A DNA stretch of 64,000 bases from CAVSRC01 sp963732845. GTDB taxonomy: Bacteria > Pseudomonadota > Alphaproteobacteria > Rhizobiales > Kaistiaceae. The notes under the pieces are model-generated. The model did no database searches and was not told where the DNA came from. It saw only the letters and a program-made list of their open reading frames with translations. This document shows, one piece after another, positions 1 through 8,357 of this stretch. The DNA lies in the NCBI GenBank assembly GCA_963732845.1, contig CAVTBE010000019.1, forward strand, positions 37,378-101,377. The letters are read 5' to 3'. Within the stretch, counting starts at the first letter, position 1, and each line of letters starts with the position of its first letter. The position numbers and the translations under genes are program-made.

Positions 1-406
1 AATAGATGTCGGAGAGCGCGGTCACCGGGGCAAAGGCCGGCACGGCGATGCCGAGCTCGGTCATCAGCTGCTTCTCCGCCAGGCGGTCCTGGGACACGGC
101 GAGGCTGCGCGTGCCCGGCAGGACGGCCGTGCGGGCGGCGAGGAATTCCACCGTCGCGGCGGGGATGTTCTCGAATTCGTAGGTGACGACGTCGACCGCG
201 GCGGCGAAATCGGCGAGCGACGCTTCGTCGTCATAGGGCGCGACGGTGCGGGCCGCGGCGACCGCGAAGGCGGGGCTTTGCGGGTCGGGGCAGTAGATGT
301 GGCAGGAGAGGCCGAGTTCGGCCGCCGCCACCGCCAGCATGCGGCCAAGCTGGCCGCCGCCCAGAATGCCGACAATCATGCCGGGCACGACCGACGGATC
401 ACGCAT
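1..406 (-). CDS. purK: PurK, 5-(carboxyamino)imidazole ribonucleotide synthase (3' part cut by window edge)
   Basis: ATP-grasp enzyme of de novo purine synthesis that carboxylates AIR to N5-CAIR. Only about the first 135 codons are inside the window. The N-terminus has the family hallmark GILGGGQLGRM, followed by a VTYEFENIP segment that is typical of PurK. I place the start at the ATG read from 406, which gives MRDPSVVPGM before the glycine-rich loop and matches the usual short leader; an internal ATG at 379 is the alternative. The start overlaps the purE stop by 8 bases, so purE-purK is a translationally coupled operon on the minus strand. The identification is secure; only the exact start is uncertain. 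Confidence 0.93.
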   Translation of the reverse strand, partial: MRDPSVVPGMIVGILGGGQLGRMLAVAAAELGLSCHIYCPDPQSPAFAVAAARTVAPYDDEASLADFAAAVDVVTYEFENIPAATVEFLAARTAVLPGTRSLAVSQDRLAEKQLMTELGIAVPAFAPVTALSDIY

Positions 407-893
407 CGGCGGGGCGATCGGCGACGGCGGCGGTCTGCTCGGCGCGCCACGTCTCGAGCCGCGCGGCCACGCTCGCGTCGGCCGTGGCGAGGATGGCGGC
501 GGCGAGCAGCGCCGCGTTGATGGCGCCGGCGCGGCCGATGGCCAACGTTCCGACCGGCACGCCGGCCGGCATCTGGACGATCGAATAGAGGCTGTCCTGG
601 CCGCCCAGCGCCTTGGTCTCCATGGGGACGCCGAGCACCGGCAGAGACGTCAGCGAGGCGACCATGCCGGGAAGGTGTGCGGCGCCGCCGGCGGCGGCGA
701 TGATCACCTTGTAGCCGGCCGCCTTGGCCCCCTTGGCGAAGGCGACCATGCGCTCGGGCGTGCGGTGCGCCGAGACGATGCGGTCGTCATGGGCGACGCC
801 CAGCGCATCGAGTGTGGCGGCGGCCTCGGAGAGCACCGCCCAGTCGGATTGGCTGCCCATGATGATGGCAACCGGAGGGGAAGGGTCCGCCAT
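399..893 (-). CDS. purE: PurE, N5-CAIR mutase (class I)
   Basis: Converts N5-CAIR to CAIR, the step after PurK. The 164-residue length fits class I PurE. Visible motifs are GSQSDW (residues 13-18), SAHRTPER (41-48, with the His that corresponds to the catalytic His of the family) and AAAGGAAHLPGM (67-78). The C-terminal 20 residues are Ala-rich and poorly conserved. It is the first gene of the purE-purK pair; the preceding 80 bases down to the DUF465 gene hold the likely promoter. Confidence 0.95.
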   Translation of the reverse strand: MADPSPPVAIIMGSQSDWAVLSEAAATLDALGVAHDDRIVSAHRTPERMVAFAKGAKAAGYKVIIAAAGGAAHLPGMVASLTSLPVLGVPMETKALGGQDSLYSIVQMPAGVPVGTLAIGRAGAINAALLAAAILATADASVAARLETWRAEQTAAVADRPADA

Positions 894-976
894 GGGTTCT
901 GTTGTGGTCCGCTGGGTGCTTCGCTGAGGCGGCGGATTATAGGCGCGAAGCCCCGCACCGCAAGAAGCGACGGGGA

Positions 977-1204
977 TCAGGCGATGATGTCGGGCAGGCG
1001 GCGATCCTCAAGGGCGGCGATGCGGTCCTTGAGGGCGAGCTTGCGCTTCTTCATGCGCTGGATGCTGATCGTGTCGACCGCGCCCGACTGAATCATGGTG
1101 GCGATCTCAGTGTCGAGGTCGCGATGCTCCTGGCGAAGCTCGGCCAGTTCGCGCCGGATTTCGCGCTCTTCTTCGTCGCTCAGGCGGCGGTCCTTGGTGT
1201 TCAT
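977..1204 (-). CDS. YdcH/DUF465 family small protein
   Basis: A 75-residue charged protein, almost wholly helical: an EEEREIRRELAELRQEH segment followed by a second helix ending in the family signature MKKRKLALKDRIAALE. DUF465 proteins are small two-helix hairpins of unknown function that are widespread in Alphaproteobacteria, often as several paralogues. It is transcribed divergently from a second DUF465 gene that starts at 1467, and the two share a 260-bp regulatory region containing palindromes. No catalytic residues are seen. Confidence 0.85.
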   Translation of the reverse strand: MNTKDRRLSDEEEREIRRELAELRQEHRDLDTEIATMIQSGAVDTISIQRMKKRKLALKDRIAALEDRRLPDIIA

Positions 1205-1369
1205 CGTCGCTTTTTATCGGTCGGAACGCACAAAGACAGCCCCCGCGCCCGAGGGGGCGAGGCTACCATAGATCGTCCCCTGCCGCGCCACTCGCAAAGC
1301 GAGGTCTTGATCCGTGCCGGTGCCAGCACCAGATGCCAAATTGTGCCGTTGCGATGTGCAAATTGAGCG

Positions 1370-1428
1370 TTTGTGCGATGCACAAAACGGCGGTCGCAGT
1401 TCACAGTTTGACGTTCCTGTGTCAAACT
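1370..1428. promoter_or_regulatory. Palindrome cluster between divergent DUF465 genes
   Basis: Two perfect inverted repeats sit 18 bases apart: TTTGTGC-N3-GCACAAA at 1370-1386 and AGTTTGAC-N8-GTCAAACT at 1405-1428. Their size and spacing are those of dimeric repressor operators, and they lie 40-95 bases before the ATG at 1467. The binding protein is unknown. Confidence 0.45.
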
Positions 1429-1466
1429 CGTGTCGTCGGATCAATAGTCAACAGGAGGCTTTACTG

Positions 1467-1643
1467 ATGACTATGGAATCGCATCTGGCCGAGCTCGAAC
1501 GCCGTCACCAGATGCTCGAGAAAGAGCTTGAGGAAGCGCTTGCCCATCCGGGTGTCGATTCGCTTGAGCTGCGCGAGCTCAAGCGGAAAAAACTTCATGT
1601 GAAGGACGAGATTGCCCGCCTCACCGGCGAGCATCTGCACTAG
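1467..1643 (+). CDS. YdcH/DUF465 family small protein (second copy)
   Basis: A 58-residue two-helix protein with the DUF465 signature LRELKRKKLHVKDEIARL near the C-terminus. The ATG at 1467 is chosen because a strong ribosome binding site, AGGAGG at 1453-1458, stands 8 bases upstream; a longer reading from 1314 has no such site. It is a paralogue of the gene at 977-1204 and diverges from it. Function unknown; the paired arrangement suggests shared control. Confidence 0.82.
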   Translation: MTMESHLAELERRHQMLEKELEEALAHPGVDSLELRELKRKKLHVKDEIARLTGEHLH

Positions 1644-1874
1644 CCGGGGACAATCTCCGGTACAACAGCGGTCTTGCGGACCGCAATGGAATCGGCAGCG
1701 GGGCGCTGCCATTGGATGATTTGATTTCGCGGACGGCGCCTCGCGGTCGGTAGGACCGTGGCGCAGACGTTTTCCCCAACAATTTAAAATCATTTTGATG
1801 TAGCGACCGGTTTGCGTGTGGGCCGCGCGACCGCCGGTCTTGCGGCATTCGGCCGCGCGCGGCAGCGGGTGCCG

Positions 1875-2384
1875 TCATTTGCTGATGTCGTCGTTCTCGA
1901 ACAGCGCCTCACGGTCGGCATCGCCGCAGCGCCCGATCTGATCGTAGATCTGCTGATACTTGGCGAGCGTGCGGTCGATGTGCTCGGCGGTGGCCTTGGC
2001 GTCGTCCACCTTTCCGGCGATGCATTGCGCCATGGCGAGCGCCGAGTTGTAGCGAGGCAGGGAGGCGAAGTCGGCGGCTCGGATGGCGCGCGCCTTCTCA
2101 AGAATCGCAATTGCCGCATCGTCAGTGGTGTATTTGCGGGCCGCATCGCGGAAGGCGCGATCCTGTCCCCAGAACGGGCCGAACGATCGTCTTGCCGCCG
2201 GGAATGCGGGGCAGGGTGTAGCCGTTGGGGTCGAGATAGCGTTCGGCCCAGGCGGCCGTCGGCTTGGCGCGCGCGAACCAGTCGCTGCTGCGGCGGAAGC
2301 GTTCGCCGGTCAGCAGGTCGCGTCCGGTGAGTGCCGGGAAGGCGCCGTGTCCGGTGGGATCGGCCTCGTGGCTGTAGGTGCCGC
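1875..2384 (-). pseudogene. Remnant of an unrecognised gene, frameshifted and without a start
   Basis: Directly behind the SafE/TauE stop, the minus strand has coding-like sequence with no start codon (readable stretches LTGERFRRSSDWF and WAERYLDPNGYTLPRIPGG). It ends early at about 2122. Shifting by one base near 2185-2195 restores a second open stretch (FGPFWGQDRAFRDAARKYTT, then a helical TPR-like tail) that runs to the stop at 1875-1877. Both halves have normal amino-acid composition, unlike the Arg/Pro-rich shadow frames. I read this as one gene with a lost N-terminus and a one-base insertion. The family is not recognised. Confidence 0.5.
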
Positions 2385-3137
2385 TCAGCTGGCGGCCATC
2401 AGGCCCTCCCAGACCAGATAGAGGCCGACGACGAAGATGAGGACGTAGACCGCCCGGTAGAACAGGGCGGCGTCGAGCACCTTGACCAGCCAGATGCCGA
2501 GGAAGGTCGCCGGAATGGAGACCGGCAGCAGCACTGCCGAGGTCTCCAGATTGGTCGCGTCGAACTGGCCGAGCAGGAAATAGGGGGCCAGCTTCACCGT
2601 GTTGAGCACGGCAAACATGATGACCGAGGTGCCGACGAAAACCCGCGGCGTGAGGCGCAGCGGCAACGCGTACATCTGGAAGGGCGGGCCGCCGGCATGG
2701 CTGACGAAGCTGGTGAAGCCGGTGACCATGCCCCAGAAGCCGCCGGCGACGCGGTTGTGGCCGTGCGGGTCCTGGCTGAGGCGGTGGCGGAACCAGTAGT
2801 TGAGCGCGAACAGCACCGAGATGGCGCCGACGATCAACCGGATCTCGTGCTCGGTCACCCAGGCGGCGGTCCACCAGCCGATGGCGATGCCGACGATGGC
2901 GCCGGGCATCATGATCTTCAACGTCCTGGCATCGTAGGAGCCACGATAGGAGATGACCGCGACGATATCGTTGAGCACCAGGATGGGGAGCATGATGGCC
3001 GCCGCCTGAACCGGCGAGATGACCAGCGCCAGGATCGGCACGTTGAGCAGGCCGATGGCGCTGAACCCTCCTTTGGACAAGCCGAGGACGACCATCGCCG
3101 GGATCGCGGCGGCATAGAACCAGGGATCTGTGATCAT
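2385..3137 (-). CDS. Sulfite exporter TauE/SafE family permease
   Basis: Integral membrane protein of about 250 residues with some eight hydrophobic helices. The family signature is visible in the first helix (VVLGLSKGGFSAIG) and again in the second half (GGFWGMVTGFTSFVSHAGGPP), reflecting the internal duplication of TauE proteins. Members export sulfite, sulfoacetate or similar organosulfur anions, but the substrate here cannot be told. The start at 3137 (MITDPWFY) is the usual family N-terminus; an upstream ATG at 3176 would add 13 charged residues. Behind it lies a broken gene (1875-2384). Confidence 0.88.
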   Translation of the reverse strand: MITDPWFYAAAIPAMVVLGLSKGGFSAIGLLNVPILALVISPVQAAAIMLPILVLNDIVAVISYRGSYDARTLKIMMPGAIVGIAIGWWTAAWVTEHEIRLIVGAISVLFALNYWFRHRLSQDPHGHNRVAGGFWGMVTGFTSFVSHAGGPPFQMYALPLRLTPRVFVGTSVIMFAVLNTVKLAPYFLLGQFDATNLETSAVLLPVSIPATFLGIWLVKVLDAALFYRAVYVLIFVVGLYLVWEGLMAAS

Positions 3138-3283
3138 TGACAGGCGCTTGGATCGGGGAAGCCGGGCGGACGGCACGGCCCGGCGACTCTATGCTTCAAT
3201 ACGCCGCCGTACAACCGTGGACACCGCGGGCGGCTTTGGCTAACGCTGGGCCAAATTATGCCAGCTAGCGGAGGCAGAATCCG

Positions 3284-4081
3284 ATGCTCCTCGAGAACAA
3301 GGTCGCCATCGTTACCGGCGGGGCGCGCGGCATCGGCTACGCGATCGCCCGGCGCTTTCTGGACGAGGGCGCACGGGTCGTCATTGCCGATATCGACGAG
3401 GATGCGGGCTCGGAGGCCGTCCAGCAGCTCGGGGCCTACGGGGCGGTGCGGTTCGTCGAATGCGACGTCGGCGAGCGGCTCGACGTGCACAATCTGGTCG
3501 CGGCGACGATCGACGGGTTCGGCGGTGTCGATGCCCTGGTCAACAATGCCGGCGTGCTCGTCGTCGGCGACTTCCTCGAACTGGACGAGGCCGATTTCGA
3601 CAAGGTGATCCGCACCAATCTCAAGGGCGCGTTCTTGTGCAGCCAGGCGGTGGCGCGCCACATGGTCGAGCGCATCGGCGAAGGCGGGACGCCGGGGGTC
3701 ATCGTCAACATGTCGTCGGTCAACGCGGTTCTGGCGATCGCCAACCAGGTGCCCTACTCGGTGTCCAAGGGCGGCATCAACCAGCTCACCAGGGTGATGG
3801 CACTGGCGCTGGCGCCGCACGGCATCCGCGTCAATGCCATCGGGCCGGGCTCGATCATGACCGACATGCTGGCCAGTGCCATGGACGATCCGGAAGCGCG
3901 CAAGCGCCTCCTGTCGCGCACGCCGCTCGGCCGTCTCGGCGAGCCGGCCGAGATCGCCGCCATCGCCGCCTTCCTCGTCTCGGACGATGCGAGCTACATC
4001 ACCGGCCAGACGATCTATGCCGATGGCGGGCGGCTGCCGCTGAACTACACCGTTCCGGTGAAGCCCCAGAGCCCCGCCTGA
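3284..4081 (+). CDS. SDR family oxidoreductase
   Basis: Classical short-chain dehydrogenase/reductase of 265 residues. NAD(P)-binding TGGARGIG is at residues 11-18, NNAG at 87-90, and the active-site triad lies at Ser144/145, Tyr158 and Lys162 (YSVSK). Asp35-Asp37 after the second beta strand favours NAD over NADP. A GGAGG ribosome binding site stands about 9 bases before the ATG. The NUDIX gene follows after only 4 bases, so the two are cotranscribed. The substrate cannot be inferred. Confidence 0.9.
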   Translation: MLLENKVAIVTGGARGIGYAIARRFLDEGARVVIADIDEDAGSEAVQQLGAYGAVRFVECDVGERLDVHNLVAATIDGFGGVDALVNNAGVLVVGDFLELDEADFDKVIRTNLKGAFLCSQAVARHMVERIGEGGTPGVIVNMSSVNAVLAIANQVPYSVSKGGINQLTRVMALALAPHGIRVNAIGPGSIMTDMLASAMDDPEARKRLLSRTPLGRLGEPAEIAAIAAFLVSDDASYITGQTIYADGGRLPLNYTVPVKPQSPA

Positions 4082-4085
4082 AGCG

Positions 4086-4817
4086 ATGGACATCGTCGCG
4101 CTCGATCGCGTCGATTTCCGTTTCCAGCGGCGACCATGGCCGTTCGCCGAGGCGCGCAAGGCGGAAATCCTCGAGCACTTCGGCAAGGTGCAGGCGGCGC
4201 AGCCGGCACTGTGGAACGGGCGCGTGCTGCTGGCCTATGAGCACGCGCTCGCTGAGCGGGTGATGACCGGCACCTATCTCGAGACGGACTATGCCAGCTT
4301 CCTCGCCTGGCGCGACTGGGGGTTCGGGGACCGGTTCGTGCGCGACGTGTTTCCCCAGGCCGTACTGGTGGCGGCGGACGGCGCCTACCTGCTCGGCGTC
4401 ATGGGCGACCATACGGCCAATGCCGGCCATCTCTATTTTCCTTCCGGCATGCCGGACACGAGCGACATCGCGGGCGACCGGGTCGATCTCGACGGCAATC
4501 TGTTGCGCGAGCTCAACGAGGAGACCGGGCTCGGCGCGGGCGATGTCACGGTCGAACCCGGCTGGACGGCGGTCTTCGACGGGCCGCGCGTCGCCCTGTT
4601 CCGGGTGGTGCGGGCGGACGAGCCGGCCAAAGCCTTCCGGCAGCGCATCCTCGACAATTTCGCCAAGGTCGCAGACCCGGAACTCGCCGACATCCATATC
4701 GTGCGCTCGCCGGCGGATTACGTTGCAGGCATGACCGGCTACGTCACCACCTATCTCGACCACGTCTTCCGCTCCCGCCAGGCTCCTGACACAGGGCTGT
4801 CAGTGGGACCGCGCTAG
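4086..4817 (+). CDS. NUDIX-like hydrolase with degenerate NUDIX box
   Basis: A 243-residue protein. The centre carries LLRELNEETGLG (about residues 139-150), the conserved half of a NUDIX box with the metal-binding REXXEE. The upstream Gly and Glu of the canonical GX5EX7 half do not line up, so catalysis as a pyrophosphohydrolase is uncertain. It also has YFPSGMPD where active NUDIX proteins have the substrate loop. It is 4 bases behind the SDR gene and 51 bases before the VOC gene. Similar proteins are annotated only as NUDIX hydrolases. Confidence 0.7.
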   Translation: MDIVALDRVDFRFQRRPWPFAEARKAEILEHFGKVQAAQPALWNGRVLLAYEHALAERVMTGTYLETDYASFLAWRDWGFGDRFVRDVFPQAVLVAADGAYLLGVMGDHTANAGHLYFPSGMPDTSDIAGDRVDLDGNLLRELNEETGLGAGDVTVEPGWTAVFDGPRVALFRVVRADEPAKAFRQRILDNFAKVADPELADIHIVRSPADYVAGMTGYVTTYLDHVFRSRQAPDTGLSVGPR

Positions 4818-4868
4818 TCTCTTGCCGATGCCGCGGTTCTTGGTGCGGCGAAAACGGGAGACACTGTC

Positions 4869-5255
4869 ATGGGCATGATCGCGGAACACGACAACGTCGT
4901 GGTGTGGTTCGAGATACCGGCGGCCGACTTCGAACGGGCGGCCACGTTCTACGAGACCATCTTCGACACGAAACTCAACCGGGAAACCTTCGGCGGGCCG
5001 AAGATGGGCGTGTTTCCCTATGACCGGCCGAAAGTCTCCGGCTGCGTCATGGAAGCGCCGGAGCGCGCCGGCAAGGACAACGGCACGGTCGTCTACATCA
5101 ACTGCACCGGCCATCTCGACGAGGTCGCCGGGCGGGTCGTGGCGGCGGGGGGCAAGCTGCTGACGCCGCGCATCGACCTGCCGCCGGGCATGGGTTCGTA
5201 CTTCCAAATTTGCGACAGCGAGGGTAATCGCGTGGGGCTCCACACCGCGTCGTGA
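4869..5255 (+). CDS. VOC (glyoxalase/bleomycin resistance) family protein
   Basis: Single-domain vicinal-oxygen-chelate protein of 128 residues. The N-terminal half has VVWFEIPAADFERAATFYETIF, the usual first beta-alpha-beta unit, and the C-terminal half ends in FQICDSEGNRVGLH with the Gly-Asn-Arg turn of the family. Such proteins include dioxygenases, isomerases and antibiotic-binding proteins; none can be singled out here. Its stop is followed within 12 bases by the start of the WYL regulator, an association often seen for YafY-type regulators. Confidence 0.85.
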   Translation: MGMIAEHDNVVVWFEIPAADFERAATFYETIFDTKLNRETFGGPKMGVFPYDRPKVSGCVMEAPERAGKDNGTVVYINCTGHLDEVAGRVVAAGGKLLTPRIDLPPGMGSYFQICDSEGNRVGLHTAS

Positions 5256-5266
5256 GGAACGGCTCC

Positions 5267-5950
5267 ATGCGCCGCGCCGACCGCCTGTTCGAGATCATCC
5301 AGCAACTGCGCGGCGATCGTCTGGTCACCGCGCAGGCGCTCGCCGAAAAGCTGGAGGTGTCGGTGCGCACGGTCTATCGGGACATCCGCGACCTGCAGGC
5401 TTCGGGTGTGCCGATCGACGGTGCGGCCGGCGTCGGCTATCTGCTGAGGCCCGGCTACCAGCTGCCGCCGCTCATGTTCCTGCCGGAAGAGATCGAGGCG
5501 CTGATCGTCGGCGCCCGCATGGTCAAGGCGTGGGCGGGCCGGCGCATCTCCGATGCGGCGGCGGAGGCGCTGATCAAGATCGCCGCGGTGGTGCCGGAGG
5601 AGCGCATGCGCGCCGCGCAGCGCGTGCCGATCTTCGCGCCGGGCACGCGCCTGCAGGATACCGAACGCGATAATCTGGATGCCTTCGGCAAGGCCATCGA
5701 CGGGCGGCTGAAGGTGCGCTTCGCCTATCGCGATGTGGAAGGCAGCGCCACGCGGCGCACGGTGCGGCCGCTGGCGCTGCATTTCTGGGGGCAGGTGTGG
5801 ACGCTCGCCGCCTGGTGCGAGCTGCGCGACGACTTCCGCACCTTCCGCGTCGACCGCGCCGAGCGGCTGGAGGCGAGCGCAGAGCGCTTCGAACGCGAAG
5901 CCGGCAAGACGCTGGAGGACTACCTGGCGCGCATCACCCGCGCGCCGTGA
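5267..5950 (+). CDS. YafY-type HTH/WYL-domain transcriptional regulator
   Basis: Transcription factor of 227 residues. The N-terminal 55 residues form a DeoR-like winged helix (RRADRLFEIIQQLRG, then VSVRTVYRDIRDLQASG), followed by a linker helix and a C-terminal WYL-type domain in which VRFAYRD and RPLALHFWGQVWTLAAWC are visible. WYL domains bind small ligands or nucleic acid. The ATG at 5267 is chosen because TGAGGAAC at 5253-5260 gives a good ribosome binding site and MRRADRLF is the family N-terminus; a GTG at 5252 overlapping the VOC stop is possible. It probably controls its own operon. Confidence 0.88.
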   Translation: MRRADRLFEIIQQLRGDRLVTAQALAEKLEVSVRTVYRDIRDLQASGVPIDGAAGVGYLLRPGYQLPPLMFLPEEIEALIVGARMVKAWAGRRISDAAAEALIKIAAVVPEERMRAAQRVPIFAPGTRLQDTERDNLDAFGKAIDGRLKVRFAYRDVEGSATRRTVRPLALHFWGQVWTLAAWCELRDDFRTFRVDRAERLEASAERFEREAGKTLEDYLARITRAP

Positions 5951-6670
5951 TTACGGCTGATGCTCGTCGTCGTCTTCCGACGACGCCGGCGCGACCATCG
6001 ACTTGAGCTTGGCGAAGACCGCATCGGCCTCGCGCTCCTCGTTGGCTGGCGTGTCGGCGGCAGCGGCCTCAGAAAGGGCGGCGGCAGCGGTCGTCTCGCT
6101 CGCCGGCAAGAGCGTGGCGCCTTCGGGGGCTTCCTGCGGCGGCGCGTTCTTGGCGGCCTTCTCGACCTCGAAGTCGAGGTCGATCTGCGAGCAGAGACCC
6201 AGGGTCACCGGATCCATCGGCTGCAGGTTGTTGGCGTTCCAGTGGGTGCGGCTGCGGATCGACTCGATCGTCGGCTTGGTGGTGCCGACCAGACGCATGA
6301 TCGCGGCATCCTTCAATTCCGGATGGTTGCGCAGGAGCCAGAGGACGGCGTTCGGCCGGTCCTGACGGCGCGACACCGGCGTGTAGCGCGGACCCTTGCG
6401 CTTGGCGACCGGGGCGCGGACCTTCTGCGCCGCCAGGCCGAGCCGGACGGAAGGGTCGGCCTCGGCGCGCTGGATAGCCTCGCGGCTCAACTGGCCGGTG
6501 AGGATCGGGTCGAGCCCCTTGATCGACTGGGCCGCCTCGCCGTCGGCGATCGCCTGTACCTCGAGCGGGTGCAGCTTGCAGAAATCGGCGATCTGCTCGA
6601 AGGACAGAGCGGTGTTCTCGACCAGCCAGACGGCGGTCGCCTTGGGCATCAGGGGGATGGCTGAAGTCAT
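5951..6670 (-). CDS. DUF1013 domain protein (alphaproteobacterial cell-cycle type regulator)
   Basis: A 239-residue protein that opens with MPKATAVWLVENTALSFEQIADFC and has a central RPNAVLWLLRNHPELKDAAI followed by TTKPTIESIR, which reads as two helix-turn-helix-like segments. The last 70 residues are acidic and Ala-rich. DUF1013 is essentially confined to Alphaproteobacteria. From memory, the Caulobacter factor TrcR, which touches RNA polymerase and the ctrA promoter, belongs to this family; I could not verify that. It faces the WYL regulator convergently with no gap. Confidence 0.85.
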   Translation of the reverse strand: MTSAIPLMPKATAVWLVENTALSFEQIADFCKLHPLEVQAIADGEAAQSIKGLDPILTGQLSREAIQRAEADPSVRLGLAAQKVRAPVAKRKGPRYTPVSRRQDRPNAVLWLLRNHPELKDAAIMRLVGTTKPTIESIRSRTHWNANNLQPMDPVTLGLCSQIDLDFEVEKAAKNAPPQEAPEGATLLPASETTAAAALSEAAAADTPANEEREADAVFAKLKSMVAPASSEDDDEHQP

Positions 6671-6844
6671 GTGGTTCTCCCGGTCGTTCCGCCGGAACTA
6701 CCGCCCGGCGAACCGTTTCCTCGAACAAAGATTGAGGGAAGTGGCCTCTATATAGGGCTTCGGCCTGGCCGACGCAAACCGGTTGTGGGGCGCCGGCATG
6801 GAATTGCGCAGGTGGCCGGGGTGCTTGGGCGGGAAGGCGGCAAA

Positions 6845-7849
6845 TCAGCCAACGGTCAGCACGATCTTGCCGATGTGCCGGGAGGCTTCCATGCGCTCCT
6901 GGGCTTTGGCGGCCTCGCTGAGCGGAAAGGTCGAATCGATCACCGGGGCCACCTTGCGGGTGACCAGCAGCGGCCAGACGTGCTCGCGCAGCGCCTCGGC
7001 GACGGCCGCCTTGAAGGCGACCGGGCGGTGGCGGAGCGCCGAGCCGGTGTGGGTCAGCCGCTTGTAGAGGATGAGCCCGATGGGGACCTCGGCCGTGTTG
7101 CCGTGCTGGGTGCCGATCTGCACGATGCGGCCGTCTTCAGCCGCGGCGGCATAGTTGCGGGCGACGTAGTCGCCGCCGACGAGGTCGATGATGACGTCGG
7201 CGCCGTGGCCTTCGGTGATCGCGCCGACGCGGGCGACGAAGTCCTCGGTGCGGTAGTCGATGGCGGCGTCGGCGCCGAGCTTGAGGCAGGCGGCGCACTT
7301 GTCGGCGCTGCCGGCGGTGGCGATGACGCGGGCGCCGAAGGCCTTGCCGAGCTGGATCGCCACCGTGCCGATGCCCGACGTGCCGCCGTGGACGAGCAGG
7401 GTCTCGCCGGCGGTGAGCCGGCCGCGGTCGAAGAGGTTCGGCCAGACGGTGAAGAAGGTCTCGGGGATGGCTGCCGCCTCGACCATGGTGAAGCCGTTGG
7501 GGAGGGGAAGCGCGTTGGTCTCGTGGACGGCGCAATATTCGCCGTAACCGCCGCCGGGGACGAGCGCGGTCACCGGGTCGCCGGGCCGGAAGCGGGATGC
7601 GCCGGGGCCGAGCGCGGCGACCTCGCCGGCGATCTCGAGGCCGGGGATATCGACCGGGGCGCCGGGCGGCGGCGGGTGGCGGCCGAGGCGCTGCAGGATG
7701 TCCGGGCGGTTGACGCCGGCCGCCCGCACACGCACCAGGATCTGGCTGTCCCCCGGCACCGGTAGCGGGCGGGTGACGACGGCGAGCTTGTCGAGGCCGC
7801 CCGGCGCCGTGATGGCGATGGCGGTCATGGTGTCGGGAAGGGACGGCAT
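6845..7849 (-). CDS. NAD(P)H:quinone oxidoreductase, zinc-free MDR family
   Basis: Medium-chain dehydrogenase/reductase of about 334 residues. The N-terminal GroES-like domain is visible in VRVRAAGVNRPDILQRLG, and the nucleotide-binding loop in LLVHGGTSGIGTVAIQLGKAFGA. The catalytic zinc Cys and His and the structural zinc Cys cluster are absent, as expected for quinone oxidoreductases (QOR/PIG3 type). Start choice is uncertain: ATG at 7849 (MPSLPDTM) or 7828 (MTAIAI) are both plausible, and an open frame reaches 7906. It diverges from the DUF1192 gene. Confidence 0.88.
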   Translation of the reverse strand: MPSLPDTMTAIAITAPGGLDKLAVVTRPLPVPGDSQILVRVRAAGVNRPDILQRLGRHPPPPGAPVDIPGLEIAGEVAALGPGASRFRPGDPVTALVPGGGYGEYCAVHETNALPLPNGFTMVEAAAIPETFFTVWPNLFDRGRLTAGETLLVHGGTSGIGTVAIQLGKAFGARVIATAGSADKCAACLKLGADAAIDYRTEDFVARVGAITEGHGADVIIDLVGGDYVARNYAAAAEDGRIVQIGTQHGNTAEVPIGLILYKRLTHTGSALRHRPVAFKAAVAEALREHVWPLLVTRKVAPVIDSTFPLSEAAKAQERMEASRHIGKIVLTVG

Positions 7850-7952
7850 GGCGGGTCCGCTGGTTGGTTGCGTGGCTGTGGTATCTGGCGCCGGGCGCGC
7901 TGACAATTGCCGTTGGCTGAACTAGGGTTGCCGTGGGAGGAAAGAAGGCGCC

Positions 7953-8147
7953 ATGGCCATCAGCGACGACGAAGACGCCCCCAAGAAGAAGCTGAAGCAC
8001 GCGGTCGGCGAGGACTTGTCCGCATTGTCGCTCGACGAATTGGGCGAGCGCATCGCGCTACTGCAGGACGAGATCGCCCGGATCGAGGCGGCGATTGCCG
8101 CCAAACGGGCGAGCGCCGAGGTGGCGGCCTCCTTTTTCAAACTCTGA
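7953..8147 (+). CDS. DUF1192 small protein
   Basis: A 64-residue protein. A basic, disordered start (DAPKKKLKHAVGEDL) is followed by the coiled-coil helix LSLDELGERIALLQDEIARIEAAIAAK that defines DUF1192 of Alphaproteobacteria. A strong ribosome binding site, GGGAGGAAAG, lies about 8 bases before the ATG. Function unknown. It precedes the sRNA candidate and rcdA in the same orientation. Confidence 0.85.
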   Translation: MAISDDEDAPKKKLKHAVGEDLSALSLDELGERIALLQDEIARIEAAIAAKRASAEVAASFFKL

Positions 8148-8225
8148 AGGACGGGCCGAGCGCTCCCGTTTTGGCACGCCGGCGCGGTTCTCCGGGCCGC
8201 TTCCAGGACAACTGGTGTCCCGTTG

Positions 8226-8240
8226 TTAACCATTCCTTAG
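8226..8240 (+). promoter_or_regulatory. Probable CtrA box (TTAA-N7-TTAG)
   Basis: TTAA at 8226-8229 and TTAG at 8237-8240 are separated by exactly seven bases, one mismatch from the CtrA consensus TTAA-N7-TTAA. A further TTAA half-site follows at 8252-8255. The box lies upstream of a structured RNA with its own terminator and of rcdA, a gene that CtrA controls in Caulobacter. Confidence 0.5.
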
Positions 8241-8261
8241 GCTTTACGGAGTTTAACTGAA

Positions 8262-8357
8262 ATCCGTCCAGTCATCTGGACTGAGTGGCTCCTGTCCACT
8301 CTTGACGCCTCCCTGTCAAAGAAACTCCTAAGAGCCGCCTCGTGCGGCTCTTTTTTC
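8262..8357 (+). ncRNA. Candidate trans-acting sRNA with anti-Shine-Dalgarno loops
   Basis: A stretch of about 95 bases folds into four successive hairpins. They are CAGTC/GACTG (8269-8283), AGTGG/CCACT with loop CTCCTGT (8284-8300), TTGAC/GTCAA with loop GCCTCCCT (8302-8319), and a perfect terminator stem AGAGCCGC/GCGGCTCT (8331-8351) followed by a T run. CTCCT and CTCCC exposed in loops, plus CTCCT at 8325-8329, are complementary to ribosome binding sites, the hallmark of several rhizobial sRNAs. The probable CtrA box at 8226-8240 lies at promoter distance. The 5' end is estimated. An attenuator for rcdA is the alternative reading. Confidence 0.55.
8331..8356 (+). terminator. Rho-independent terminator of the sRNA candidate
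   Basis: Eight-base-pair GC-rich stem (8331-8338 with 8344-8351), loop of five, followed by six T. It stands between the probable CtrA box and rcdA, so rcdA needs read-through or a promoter of its own. Confidence 0.8.
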
